From Prorocentrum cordatum (taxonomy: Eukaryota; Sar; Dinophyceae; Prorocentrales; Prorocentraceae), in the NCBI GenBank assembly GCA_963575745.1, contig CAUYUJ010014769.1, forward strand, positions 1 to 64,000: a stretch of 64,000 nt of DNA, given 5' to 3'. Shown here one piece after another: positions 11,736 to 21,426 of the stretch (the first letter of the stretch is position 1; the number at the start of each line of letters is the position of its first letter). The translations under genes were made by a program, and so were the position numbers. The notes beneath the pieces are model-generated. The model was not told where the DNA came from, searched no databases, and saw nothing but the letters and a program-made list of their open reading frames with translations.

Positions 11736-12490
11736 CGTCGTCGGTTTCGATCCTCTCACCTCCCCCCCGGATTCTTCGAGCCGGCCGGGGCCCAGGGAGG
11801 CGCCCGAGCACGGCATGCGCTCTCTCAGGAGGAGGGCAGCCGTGGGACCACGTCGTCGCAGAATTCGGCTCCAGCGGCGCCGGGGGGCCCTCCAGGGGTG
11901 GGAAGGCCCTCCCAGCCAACGCTATGCGACGAAGGCCCGTGGCTGCAAAGAGAGCGCGTGGTCGTCCGCTCACGGGTGGCGCGGGGTCGGCTCCTTCCGG
12001 CCCGTGGCTCCCTGGAACTCGCAGGCCCCGAGGTGCCAGCGATAGTAGCGTCAGAAGGTGGTCGCTATGTATCGTGCACCGCCGTCTTGATCCCGCAATT
12101 CGAATTCCGGCGGCCATGGTGCCCACTGGTGCTGGCGCTGCTGCTTGGACCGACAGGTCTCCCAAACCAGGACTTGGACTGGGGCCCCAACTGGACTGCG
12201 GGAAGTATCGCCGCAGCGACGGGGTGCGCAGTACTCCTTTGCTGCGAGCAGCGAGACGAGAGAAGCAGGCAGCTGACTCCAGCAGCAAGCTGCAGAACAC
12301 ACGTATGGGCAGGGAAAGAAAGGAAGGCAGGGACAGAGGCGACGAAAGCAGGATCGATGTTGGCGACGAAGAGTGTGAGAATACCTAGTAATACCTATTT
12401 GCCCTCGCTTTCGCTCCGAATGGTCCTCATCCGTGGAGGGTCGGCCCGAGCGCCAGGTCGCCGTCGTCGCCGTCGCCGTCGTCGTCGTCG
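11736..12490. other. no recognisable gene
   Basis: Non-repetitive GC-rich stretch with several open frames on both strands. None shows a motif I recognise or clear splice-bounded coding composition. Confidence 0.4.
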
Positions 12491-12823
12491 TCCCTCCTCC
12501 TCCTCCTCCTCCTCCTCCTCCTCCTCCTCCTCCTTTTCCTCCTGTTCTTCACTCTCATCCTCTCATCCTCTATCCTCCGCCACTCTCCTCCTCCATCCCC
12601 TCCTCCTCATCCTGCCCATCCTCCATCTCATCCTTCTCATCTTCTTCCTCCTGCTCGTAATCCGCGGCCCTGGCACCAGGCCCGTTTTAGGTGTGGTGCC
12701 CGTCGGGGCGGAACGGCACGACGAGGGGTGCGCGCCCATCAGGGGATTCGTTCTCTGCGCCCGGGCGGAAGGCCAAGGACCACCCGGGTGCTGGCGACAG
12801 GGCGCACCCCCAAAAGCAAAGAC

Positions 12824-12855
<32 letters not shown>

Positions 12856-13020
12856 GGAGGAGGAGGAAGGGAGGAGGAGGAGACGAGGGAGGGAGGAGGA
12901 GGAGGAAGAGGGGTAGGAGGAGGAAGAGGAGGGAGGGAGGGAGGAGGAGGAGGAGGAAGAGGAGGATGAGGAGGAGACGACGACGACGACGAAGATGACG
13001 ACGACGACGAAGACGACGAC
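12480..13020. repeat. (GTC)/(TCC) tract then (GGA)/(GAC) tract
   Basis: TCC run at about 12493-12540 and GGA-rich run at 12825-12970 passing into GACGAC. The opposite strand bias of the two runs gives an overall inverted arrangement. Confidence 0.85.
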
Positions 13021-14490
13021 TAAAACAAAAGACCTGGAAGGGAGGAGGGAGGAGGGAGGGGAGATCACGTCGGCGGTGCTGCTGCGGCAGCGCGCGGCGC
13101 TGGCGCTGCTGCGCATGTTTTCCCTTCGCGCAGAGATCCATCAACGACGCCCCCCGCCCCGACTGCGCATCGAATCCGCTTCCCCACAATGGGGCCATAG
13201 CCGCCCCCATTGCAGAGTCCCTGCCGCCTCCTGGCAACGAGCGCGGAAAAAGGGGCTCGAATCGTTGTGAAACTCCATGTCGGCAGAGGTCGAACGTGGC
13301 CGGCGGGGTAAACGTCACCACATCCAGGGAGGAGGGGCAGGAGGAGGAGGAGGAGGAGGCAATGGGAGGGGGAGCGAGTATAAGAGGCGGCCAAAGAAAA
13401 TAGACAGAGGCGATGTGTGGGCACCCCCAGCGGCCCAAACGACCCACACATGTTAAAGCCTCACACACACACAACCAGCGGACAGAAGCCTACCACATCG
13501 TCTGCTTACGGGCCGTGCAGCTTCGCATATGAGGAATAGGACCCCGCATTATCTTCCTCACGGCGTGCCCCGCGCACGCTCGGGAAGCGCTACCTCCGCG
13601 AGCCTAGCAGGCGAAGTCAACGGCGCCGACAGCTTGCACACTACAAAAGAAACCAGCAGTCAGAATCCTAACTCCGTGAATGACCTCGTAAGCTTACAAT
13701 CCCAGCACAGACAACAGGAGCGAGGAGGGAGGCGAAGGAAGAAGAGGGAGAAAGCAGAGGTCAGGAGCAAACAAGCGCGCGGTGGAAAGGACTGCGTGCG
13801 AAGGATGCGGCGCCGCACCTGGGGGGAGCAGGGGGACGGGAAGCCCTGAGCGCAAACCGCCCCCGACGCCCCCCAAGCGGTGCACGCCACCCCCAGACCG
13901 GGGGGCATCAGGAGGTGATGAGCTAAAAGACTAGAAAGCATGCAACGCCATGCTGTGAGCGAACCGGGGCGGAAGGAGGAAGGGACAGGAAGAGCACGGG
14001 GCCGCGCCCGAAGCGCTTGCGCTGCTGCCCTCACCGGGCGCGCTCCTGCTCCTCCTTCTGGTACTCCCAATCATGCTGCCTGTGAAAATCGACGAGAGCC
14101 GATACAGATGCACTGGTAGTCCAGCGAGGCTGCGGCGTCCTCGGCGCCAGAGTTGGAGTAAACACCCGTGGTTGCAGAGGGGGTCGCAAGCGGCTTACAC
14201 CCAGCAAGAGCGCGACACCTTTTGGCGCCCAGCCAGCAGGCGCGGCGTGCGCGCGATGCGCAGCTCGAAACGCAGCGGTCTGGACGTCGGGGCGGCGACC
14301 GTTCAGCTCGCAGCCCACTTCTGCTCCTCCGTCGCTGCGCCGACGCGAACGGGCTGGTCACGCTGGTGCTGCTACATGCTCTGGTGTTTGCTGCCAGTCG
14401 TGCTGGCCGAGCTGGTGCCGCGGCGCGCGGCGGTTGCGGCGGAGCGGCTGCCGCCGCCCGGGGCCCCAGCCACTGCTCGCACACTGTGCT
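13021..14490. other. no recognisable gene
   Basis: Mostly unique-looking sequence with a GGA run near 13330-13360. Some minus-strand frames at 13660-14480 have a mixed composition, but I see no family motif. Confidence 0.35.
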
Positions 14491-14494
14491 GGCA

Positions 14495-15370
14495 CGCTGG
14501 TCGGCGCGGGAGTCGGCGAGCTGGTCGGCGCGGAGGTCGGCGAGCTGGTCGGCGCGGGGGCCGCCAAGCGGGTCGATGCGGGAGCCAGCGCCCTGCGCGG
14601 GAGTCGGCGAGCCTTTCGGCGCGGGAGTCGGCGAGCTGGTCGGCTCGGGAGCCGGTGAGCTGGTGGTCCGTGAGTCGGCGAGCTGGCTGGTCGGTGCGGG
14701 AGTCGGTGAGCTGGTCGGCGATGGAGTCGGCGAGCAGGTCGGCGTAGGAATCGGTAACTCAGCCAGCGCGGGAGCTGTCAACCAGGTCAGTGTAGGAATC
14801 GATGAGCTGGTCGGTGCGGGAGTCCTCGACACCGGCTCGGAGAAACTAAATTGCACGACAATGCAAGACGGCTCGAACATGTCACGAAGCGTTGCTGTGG
14901 TGGTGTGATGGTCGGCGCGGGAGTCGGCGAGCTGGTCGGCGCGGGAGTCGGTGAGCTGGTCGGTGCTGGAGCCGCCAAGCTGGTCGGCGCGGGAGCCAGC
15001 GACCTGGTCGGCGCAGGAGACGGCGAGCTGGTCGGCTCGGGAGTCGACCAGCTGGTCGGCGCGGGAGTCGGTGAACTGGTCGGTGCGGGAGTCGATGGGC
15101 TGGCTGGTGCGGGGGTCGGTGAGCTGGTCGACGCGGGAGTCGGCGAGCTGGTCGTCGCTGGAGTCGGTGATCTGGGCGGGCCGGGAGTCGGTGAGCTGGT
15201 CGGTGCGGGAGTCGGTGAGCAGGTCGGCGCCGGAGTCGGCATGCTGGTCGGCGCGGGAGTCGGCGAGCTGCGAGAGCCGCCAACGATGCGGGAGCCAGCG
15301 ACCTGGTCGGCGCGGGAGTTGGCAAGCCACTCGGCGCCGGAGTCGGCGAGCGGGTCAGTGTACCCAGGAG
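14495..15370. repeat. 24-bp GTCGGCGCGGGAGTCGGCGAGCTG-type minisatellite
   Basis: Roughly 30 units of 24 bp, with a non-repeat break at about 14830-14905. Because 24 is divisible by three, every frame stays open, reading LVGAGVGE or WSARESAS on plus and SPTPAPTS on minus. Start and stop positions do not favour any frame, so I treat it as non-coding. Confidence 0.9.
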
Positions 15371-15985
15371 CAGCTGGGTGTCGTGGCCGTGCCGTCTAGT
15401 GACGTCTTGCCGCTGGTGCTGGAGACCCTTGTCAGACCTGTGCCAATTCTTAACCTCGGAGTGCTGCACAGCGACAGGACTCACGCGACCGCCGTAGTGG
15501 ACGAAGGGGGAGCGCGGAGCGCTCGACTCCGTAGTGATAGAAACCTGAGCGGCGAGTCCCGAGGGCAAGGAAGCCTGCAGGAGTCAGGGACCCCAAAAAC
15601 GATCCCCCCACATCCCCACCCGGAGCACCCCAGAGCCAGAAAGCACCCACCCAGCTTGGCGCAATTGAGAGCCCTGGCCGTCCTCCTGCTGTTGAGGCGG
15701 TGGTGGCTGCCTGACTGGGCTGCGGCACTGGAGGCCGACGTAGCCCTGGAGCTGATGGGCGTTGCGGTCATGTCGCCGAACTTCGTCGCGCCGCTGATGC
15801 TTAACCGCATGACATGTGTCACGGATTCAGTGTACGGCGAATCTCGGTAAGATAGGCCAGATCCCCCGTGCGGGAGACGAGGGCTGCAAACACGTGAGGT
15901 GATCTTCACGGACTCTGTGCGCAGCGATACGCGGCAGGATAAGCTAGCACCGCTCCAAGCGGAACGCGATGTAGGGCTGCAGCAG
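15371..15985. other. no recognisable gene
   Basis: Unique-looking sequence; open frames on both strands carry no motif I can name. Confidence 0.4.
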
Positions 15986-16335
15986 AGCAGTGGTAGTGGT
16001 GGTAGCTGGCGTCGGAGCTGGGGTCGAAGCTAGAGTCGGAGCTGGCGTTGGGGCAGGAGTCGGAGCCGGCGACGCCAGTTGCGTCGTGCTGCTATTTCTA
16101 CCGCGCGTCTACCAGGCCAGCCATTACAGGAGGATAGGCTGGCATCCCTCGAAGGCGGCGGATAAGGCGTCGGGCAGGGCGTCGGGGAGGGCGTCAGCTA
16201 GGGCGTCGAGTAGGGCGTCGGCCAGGGGATCGGGAAGCGCGTCGAGAATGTCGTCGGGGAGGATGTCGGGGAAGGCCACGGGAATGGCGTCAGGGAGGGC
16301 GTCGGGTTGGCGTCGGGATGGGCGTCGGCAGGCGC
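15986..16335. repeat. GTCGGAGCTGG and GGCGTCGGG short-unit repeats
   Basis: At 15990-16070 the unit is GTCGGAGCTGGG-like. At 16145-16330 it is a 9-12 bp AGGGCGTCGGG-like unit. Confidence 0.8.
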
Positions 16336-16499
16336 GCCTGGGGGGCGCCCGGGAAGGGTCGTCGTGCCACTGACAGTGGAATCACTCGTCGCGCCAGTGC
16401 TGGCGCTGCCGCGAGTGGCGTCGCCGATTGCTGTCGCGGTGCTCGCCGTGGTGATGCTGTCGGTCGCCGTCGGTGTGGCTGCTGTGCTGCCTGTGGCGC

Positions 16500-16531
16500 C
16501 AGCACTGCCGCTGCTGCTGCTGCTGCTGCTA

Positions 16532-16577
<46 letters not shown>

Positions 16578-16980
16578 AGTTCGCCGCGGTCGCTGCGGTG
16601 CTGCTCTGGGCGCTGGTGCCGCCGCGCGCGGTGCCCCCGTCAGCGCTCTCGCCCCCCCCCCCGGCGGCCCCGCGGCAACGGCCGCGGGCGGCCGCGGGCG
16701 TCCTCCTCCTCCTCCTCCTCCTCCTCCTCCTCCTCCTCCTCCTCCTCCCTCCTCCTCCTCTTCCTCTCTCCTCTCCCACCTCCTCCTCTTCCTCTCCCTC
16801 CCTCCTCCTCCTCCCTCCTCCCTCCTCCCTCCTCCTCCTCCTCTCCTCCTCTCCTCCTCCTCCTCCTCCTCCTCCTCTCCTCCTGCTCCTCCTCCTCTCT
16901 CCCTCCTCCCTCCTCCCTCCTCCCTCCTGCTCCCTCCTCCTCCTCCTCCTCCTCCTCCTCCTCCCCCTCCTCCTCCTCGC
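16500..16980. repeat. (CTG)n then (TCC)n tracts
   Basis: CTG run at about 16508-16575 and long TCC-rich tract at 16699-16980, separated by GC-rich sequence. Confidence 0.95.
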
Positions 16981-17499
16981 TGGCTGGGCTCAACCTGCCG
17001 AGGAAGGCCTCTGGTGCGGAGGGCGGCCGGCAGCGCCACAAGGCGTCACCCGCCTGGGGCAGGAGCTGAGCCGCTGCCAGGCGCACCACGGCACCTCGGC
17101 GCGGGCTCCCCCCTCCGAGCGAAACCGCCCTGCGTTGTTGGCGCCATGAAAAGGTGCATCCATCATCATCCACATCAACATCAGCACGCCACGGCGAGGA
17201 CGGCGGGGTGCGGCGTGGCGAGCACAGCGCGTGGCACTCGTGCGCGGCACACGGCGGGACCGCACAGTCGCCACATACACTGGCACGACAATGTGTGTGT
17301 GCAGCTCTCCGGCGCCCTGACGATGCCACACACGGAGCTCTTCCTAGGGGGCAGAAATTCCACCCCGATAATCACCACCCCGACACGCGAGGCCACTCGT
17401 AAACGCGCCCAAAGAGGGAATCGAACAGGGCAGGGCTGCTTAGGAAACGCCCAGGGCCGTTTGGTAAGCATCAATTGTCCGGTCCGGGTGGATTGTTCC

Positions 17500-18062
17500 C
17501 TCCCTTGATACCAGGAAGCGCACAGGTGCGATCGCCGCGTCGCCAGCGCGGCCGCCTATCTCAAGGACGACGGGGGCGAGAACCCCACCATGAAGCGAGT
17601 ACCTCTGGCGTTTGCCGCCCTCGCGAGCGTGGGCTGCGATGCCATCGCGACCCGAGCGTGCCCAGTGGCGCGACTGGTCGTCGCTGTAAGCCTAGGTGGT
17701 GTTCGTGCCGAGGTAGATCACGCTGCCCGTGACCGCGTCGCGCGTGGCGACGTCTGGCTTCGCCTCCTCCAGCACCCCCTTAGTCGGATTGGTACGCTTC
17801 CAGGATGCAATCAACTTTTTCTATGGTCGCTACGTAGCCCTCCAGTCACATCCGAGATGCACGCTGCGCAGAAATCGCTCATCGCGCATCGTGTCGTATT
17901 GTGCTTCCCCGCGCGGAAGGGGCCGCACGGGCAATTCAACGCGTTTCTCCTCCGCCTGCGTAACAGGGCCCCGCAGACCGTGCCGCCCCGCCTGCAGAGC
18001 CGAACACTGTGCCCGTGTGGAGCATCCAGGAACTCTGGAAATCCGGAAGTGTGTGACATCGA
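17500..18062 (-). pseudogene. LINE C-terminal remnant
   Basis: On the minus strand one segment reads YDTMRDERFLRSV and, after stops, a second reads KPDVATRDAVTGSVIYLGT, then GGVLAPVVLEIGGRAGDAA. The order (HNxxRD-like motif, DVxTRDxxTGxxIYLD-like, then a VPxVxExGGRxG-like end) matches the C-terminus of reverse-transcriptase proteins of dinoflagellate and other LINE retroelements, downstream of the polymerase. In-frame stops and frame changes show it is dead. The polymerase itself is not visible just upstream, so it is a 5'-truncated or rearranged copy. Confidence 0.5.
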
Positions 18063-18509
18063 CGAACGTAGCATTATCATGACCTGCTGCTCCTCCGAGA
18101 TTCGCCCCGCGCCCGCCTGCGCGGCAGCCCGAGCGGTCCAGTGCCCCTGCCAGTCTCCGCCGCGGGGATGGCCTGCAGGGCGGAGAAGGGATGACCATGG
18201 GCCGGATCCATGTGGAGCTCCTTCCCCGCCTCCGCACAAGACCCGCCTGGGACCTTCTGGTGCTTGTATGCCCCCCCTCTCTCTACCTGTCTCCGCTGGC
18301 CCCACGCTGCAGCAGATCCCCGGAGGAGCTGGTCTCCTCCCTCTGAGCTGCGTGCGAGGGGGATCGGGCGCGGAGGCAAGACGAGGTCATGCCGAGGAGG
18401 AGTCTCCTCCCAGCAGCCCTCCGGCTGCTTTTTCCCGCAGCGCCCACTCACCGCCCACAGCGGCCGACATCCATCCATCCCATCTCTATCCCCAGGGGGT
18501 GGTTGCTCT

Positions 18510-18605
18510 AGGTGCCTCCTCCTCCTCCTCCTCCTCCTCCTCCTCCTCCTCCTCCTCCTCCTCCTCCTCCTCCTCCTCCTCCTCCTCCTCCTCCTCCTCC
18601 CCCCC
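18510..18605. repeat. (TCC)n, about 30 units
   Basis: Essentially perfect TCC run. Confidence 0.97.
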
Positions 18606-18964
18606 TCCTTCCCCATCCTGCACCAAGCCACTGCACAAGGTAGCCTGAGCCACCTGTGGAAGGGCCAACGCCTGCCCACGGGGAGGCCCCTGGGCGGGCG
18701 CCTGGGCCTTGACGGGCCCCTGCCTCACTGCAGAGGCAGGGCCCGAGGAGCGGTGCCTGTCCTGTCGATCGTCCTCGTCGTATGGCCTTCGGGTCGTGTC
18801 TCGGATCTCTGACGGCCGTGCGGAACATCCGAGCACCCCCAGAACGCCCCCGGCGAGGCGCAGCTGCTGGAGAGAACCGCCGAGAGCCGACGAGGACGCC
18901 GGAAAACCTCGACCCTCGAATCTTCTCCGTCCTCCCTCCTCCTCGTCCTCGTCCTCGTCGTCAG

Positions 18965-19160
18965 CACTCTCCCGGCCGAGGCGCCAGGTCGTCGGCATCG
19001 TCCTGCTGCCCAGCCGTGTCCACGTCCGGCAGCACCCCGCCCGTGATGGCCGCGGTGCGCTGCAGGAGGTCGTACTGGCGCTTGCGCCCCTGCGAGGTCA
19101 CAGAGTTCCGACGATCTGTTTTATATTCAACCAACGGCCTGGGCGACGCAAACGGGGCCA
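18965..19160 (-). CDS. possible coding segment with KRQYD motif, unknown product
   Basis: The minus strand reads SVTSQGRKRQYDLLQ followed by RTAAITGGVLPDVDTAGQ, a mixed composition. A related segment on the same strand at 24711-24755 reads VISQEHKRQYDPVQ. At DNA level about 34 bases align with five differences, two of them synonymous. Two diverged copies of one coding motif suggest a gene family or a retroelement domain that I cannot name. Ends are undefined. Confidence 0.3.
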
Positions 19161-19229
19161 TCAGGGAAGCCGGTTCCCTTGGACGTTTTCTGACGGTCTT
19201 TCGCTTCTCGGACGTTTTCCAGCCTCGGG

Positions 19230-19335
19230 CTGCCTCTCAGCGGCTGCGCCTCGTCGAGCGCGTTCCAGGGGTGACTGGATCGTCCCGAACAGCCCCCAGG
19301 GGGCCGAGCTATGGCCCGAAAGCCGACGGTTCGAG
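19230..19335. repeat. dispersed repeat, inverted partner of 63545-63662
   Basis: GCGGCTGCGCCTCGTCGAGC, CGTTCCAGGGG, TCGTCCCGAACAGCC and GGGGGCCGAGCTATGGCCCG reappear as reverse complements, in the reverse order, at 63545-63662. Confidence 0.6.
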
Positions 19336-19514
19336 GATCGAGGCTCGCTTTCTGGACCTTCTCGATCGTCCTGGGGCGCCCCCGCGGCCACCCATGGCTG
19401 GATCCGCCTGTGGGTCCTGGCCAGAGCGCGCCCAACGAGAGGCCCAGGCAGGGAAGCTGGGATCCACGATCCCAGGCCCCCGACGTTCTGACTTGTTCGT
19501 AGGTTTTCGTCGCA

Positions 19515-19640
19515 GCGTCGACCCCCAAGGAAGTCTCGACCCATTCCACTGGACGGGCTTCTCATCCCGAACCGTGTTTTTGACGGCCCCAGGGCCCAGC
19601 GAGGGCCCCCGGAGGCCGAAAGCAACGAGAAGCTTCTCGC
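19515..19640 (+). repeat. dispersed repeat family R, copy
   Basis: Carries GTCGACCCCCAAGGAAGTCT, TCTCATCCCGAACCGTG, TTTTGACGGCCCCAGGGCC and GCGAGGGCCCCCGGAGGCC in the family order. Confidence 0.65.
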
Positions 19641-19684
19641 CATGTTTTTGCTTCATTGCCCGAGGGGGTCCGGGATCGTAACGA

Positions 19685-19853
19685 CCTACCAAACCACCCC
19701 AACCCAACCCGAAGATCCGAATTTCGCCCGAATTTCGGGTTTGGGGGGGGCACGGGCTCTACGCGTGTTGTTTTTCCAAGCTCTCCGACCCTCCCCCACT
19801 GGAAATGGAGGGCAAATTGGGGCCTTCGGGTTGGGTTGGGGTGGTTTGGTGGG
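19685..19853. mobile_element. TIR element family E
   Basis: About 169 bp with 30-bp inverted ends that differ at one base: CTACCAAACCACCCCAACCC at 19686 and its inverse ending at 19853, both continuing into CAACCCGAAG. The ends therefore pair almost perfectly. No clear target duplication and no second copy in the window. No coding capacity. Confidence 0.7.
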
Positions 19854-19889
19854 CGGTGAAATCTCTGGCGGCATGACTTTCCCAATCCT

Positions 19890-20080
19890 GGGACGCTCGA
19901 AATGGGTGCGGAAAAATGAGTACAATGCCCAACATCAAATGTTGTCCCAAAGTAACAGCGGCCGCTGTTGGGCAGGCGGCCTTCTGTCTCGAATGGGCAC
20001 AGGCCGCGGCGGCGCGGACAGCGAGTCCTGTTCAAAATGAACCAGAAATGCTGTTGGGCATTGTACCCTTCTTTCCGGCA
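19890..20080. mobile_element. TIR element family D, copy 1
   Basis: Ends carry GGAAAAATGAGTACAATGCC near the left and the inverse, TTGGGCATTGTACCCTTCTT, near the right. The internal block GCGGCGCGGACAGCG followed by CCTGTTCAAAATGAAC is shared with copy 2 at 49258-49470. It lies 37 bp after element E. Non-coding. Confidence 0.7.
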
Positions 20081-20204
20081 GTCCAGGCGATGCTCCTCGG
20101 CCCTCGAGACAGTGGCGGCACTCCCGAAGCGATGTTCGGCCCTCTCGGGCAGGCTTCCCGCCGCCGCGCCTGGACCAGCGCCGGACAATGGGTCGGGACG
20201 AACA

Positions 20205-20290
20205 GGAGGAGGAGGAAGAGGAGGAGGAGGAGGAGGAGGAGGAGGTGTAGGAGGAGGCGAAGGCGGAGGCGGAGGAGGAGGACGAGGAGG
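20205..20290. repeat. (GGA)n tract
   Basis: GGA run with short interruptions. Confidence 0.9.
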
Positions 20291-20426
20291 AGTGAACGCC
20301 CCGTGGACAGTCCTGATCACCTACATCGCGAGCAGCCGCCGGATGGCAAGGCACGGAAGCGAGAGGCATCCGAGACTGCAATGTAAACGCGAGGGGGGGC
20401 GCCTATCTCTCCCTGCAAGGCGTGGT

Positions 20427-20451
20427 ATATATATATATATATATATATACA
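20427..20451. repeat. (TA)n microsatellite
   Basis: About 12 TA units, lying exactly where the LINE C-terminal motif LAIALYIY ends. Confidence 0.95.
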
Positions 20452-21395
20452 GGGCGATGGCGAGAGACTGAACGACGCGCCCGAGCGAGTGCGGACCCGC
20501 GTGCGCCGCTTCTCTCCCAAGGCCCAACTGAATTAACACATCCGAACTCATCGACTGCTCAGTGTCGGCAACAAGCTCCAGGAAACGGTCACAAGTGAGG
20601 TAATGCTGCACACGGTTCACACAATGGGGGTCCAGGGAGGCAAGCTGTGGACCCTGGGACCGCATGCATTCTGCTACTCGTGGCCCACGCGCCACATAAA
20701 GTTTTCAGCGCACACCAGCGGATCACTGGTTTGCATTTCGCGATAAAGAAGAGAAAGAGCCAACGATCGGGGAGGTCAGGAGGGAAAGGAAGATCAGGGT
20801 ACCACGTCCCAGCCTCTTGCGGGTCGCGTCCACCAAAAGTATAGTGAAACAGCTGCCTTGAAAGAAAGAGAGGGAGAGAGAGAGAGAGAGGAAAAGAGAG
20901 AGAGAGAGAGAAAGAAAAAAGAGAGAGAGAGAGAGAGAGAGAAAGAGTCTTGCACTGCACGCTGCACTTTAGGGCGACCCCCGTCACCGCCGTCTCCCGC
21001 GCGAGCCGCCTCCGCCCATCCCGCTGCCACAGCAGTGCGCAACACAGACGATTGCACTTCGCAAGTACGATGCAACACGACAGGCCCGCACATACAAATG
21101 TCATCACAACGCTGCGCCACCGCTGTCTGCTCAAGCCACCACTACGGCGACCATTTGCGCGCGGCATAGCTGGACAGCGCCGCGCAAGACTCCGCAGCCG
21201 TGCTGTCGTGCGCAAGCGAGAGAGCGACGTGCTCCAGCCTGCGAGCGCGGTGGAGCATGTGCGCCGCAGAGAGGCAATGCACTAAGTGGGGATCGAGGAG
21301 GGGCCTCCTCCACGACGCCGAAGCCTCAACAACAAAGGCCAGCCTTCTTCATCGCATTCGGCGGGCGTCTGAACAGCTTATGCAGACCGTGAATC

Positions 21396-21426
<31 letters not shown>

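Noticed and set aside
10992-12998. 668-codon His/Pro-rich ORF
   Set aside because: Most residues come from CAC/CAT and TCC microsatellites; the non-repeat part has no conserved motif.
14495-15370. CRISPR-like array of regularly spaced repeats
   Set aside because: There are no unique spacers; units are contiguous 24-bp tandem repeats in a eukaryotic context.
17405-17430. AATCGAAC word as a tRNA B box
   Set aside because: No A box at the right distance and no cloverleaf could be folded around it.
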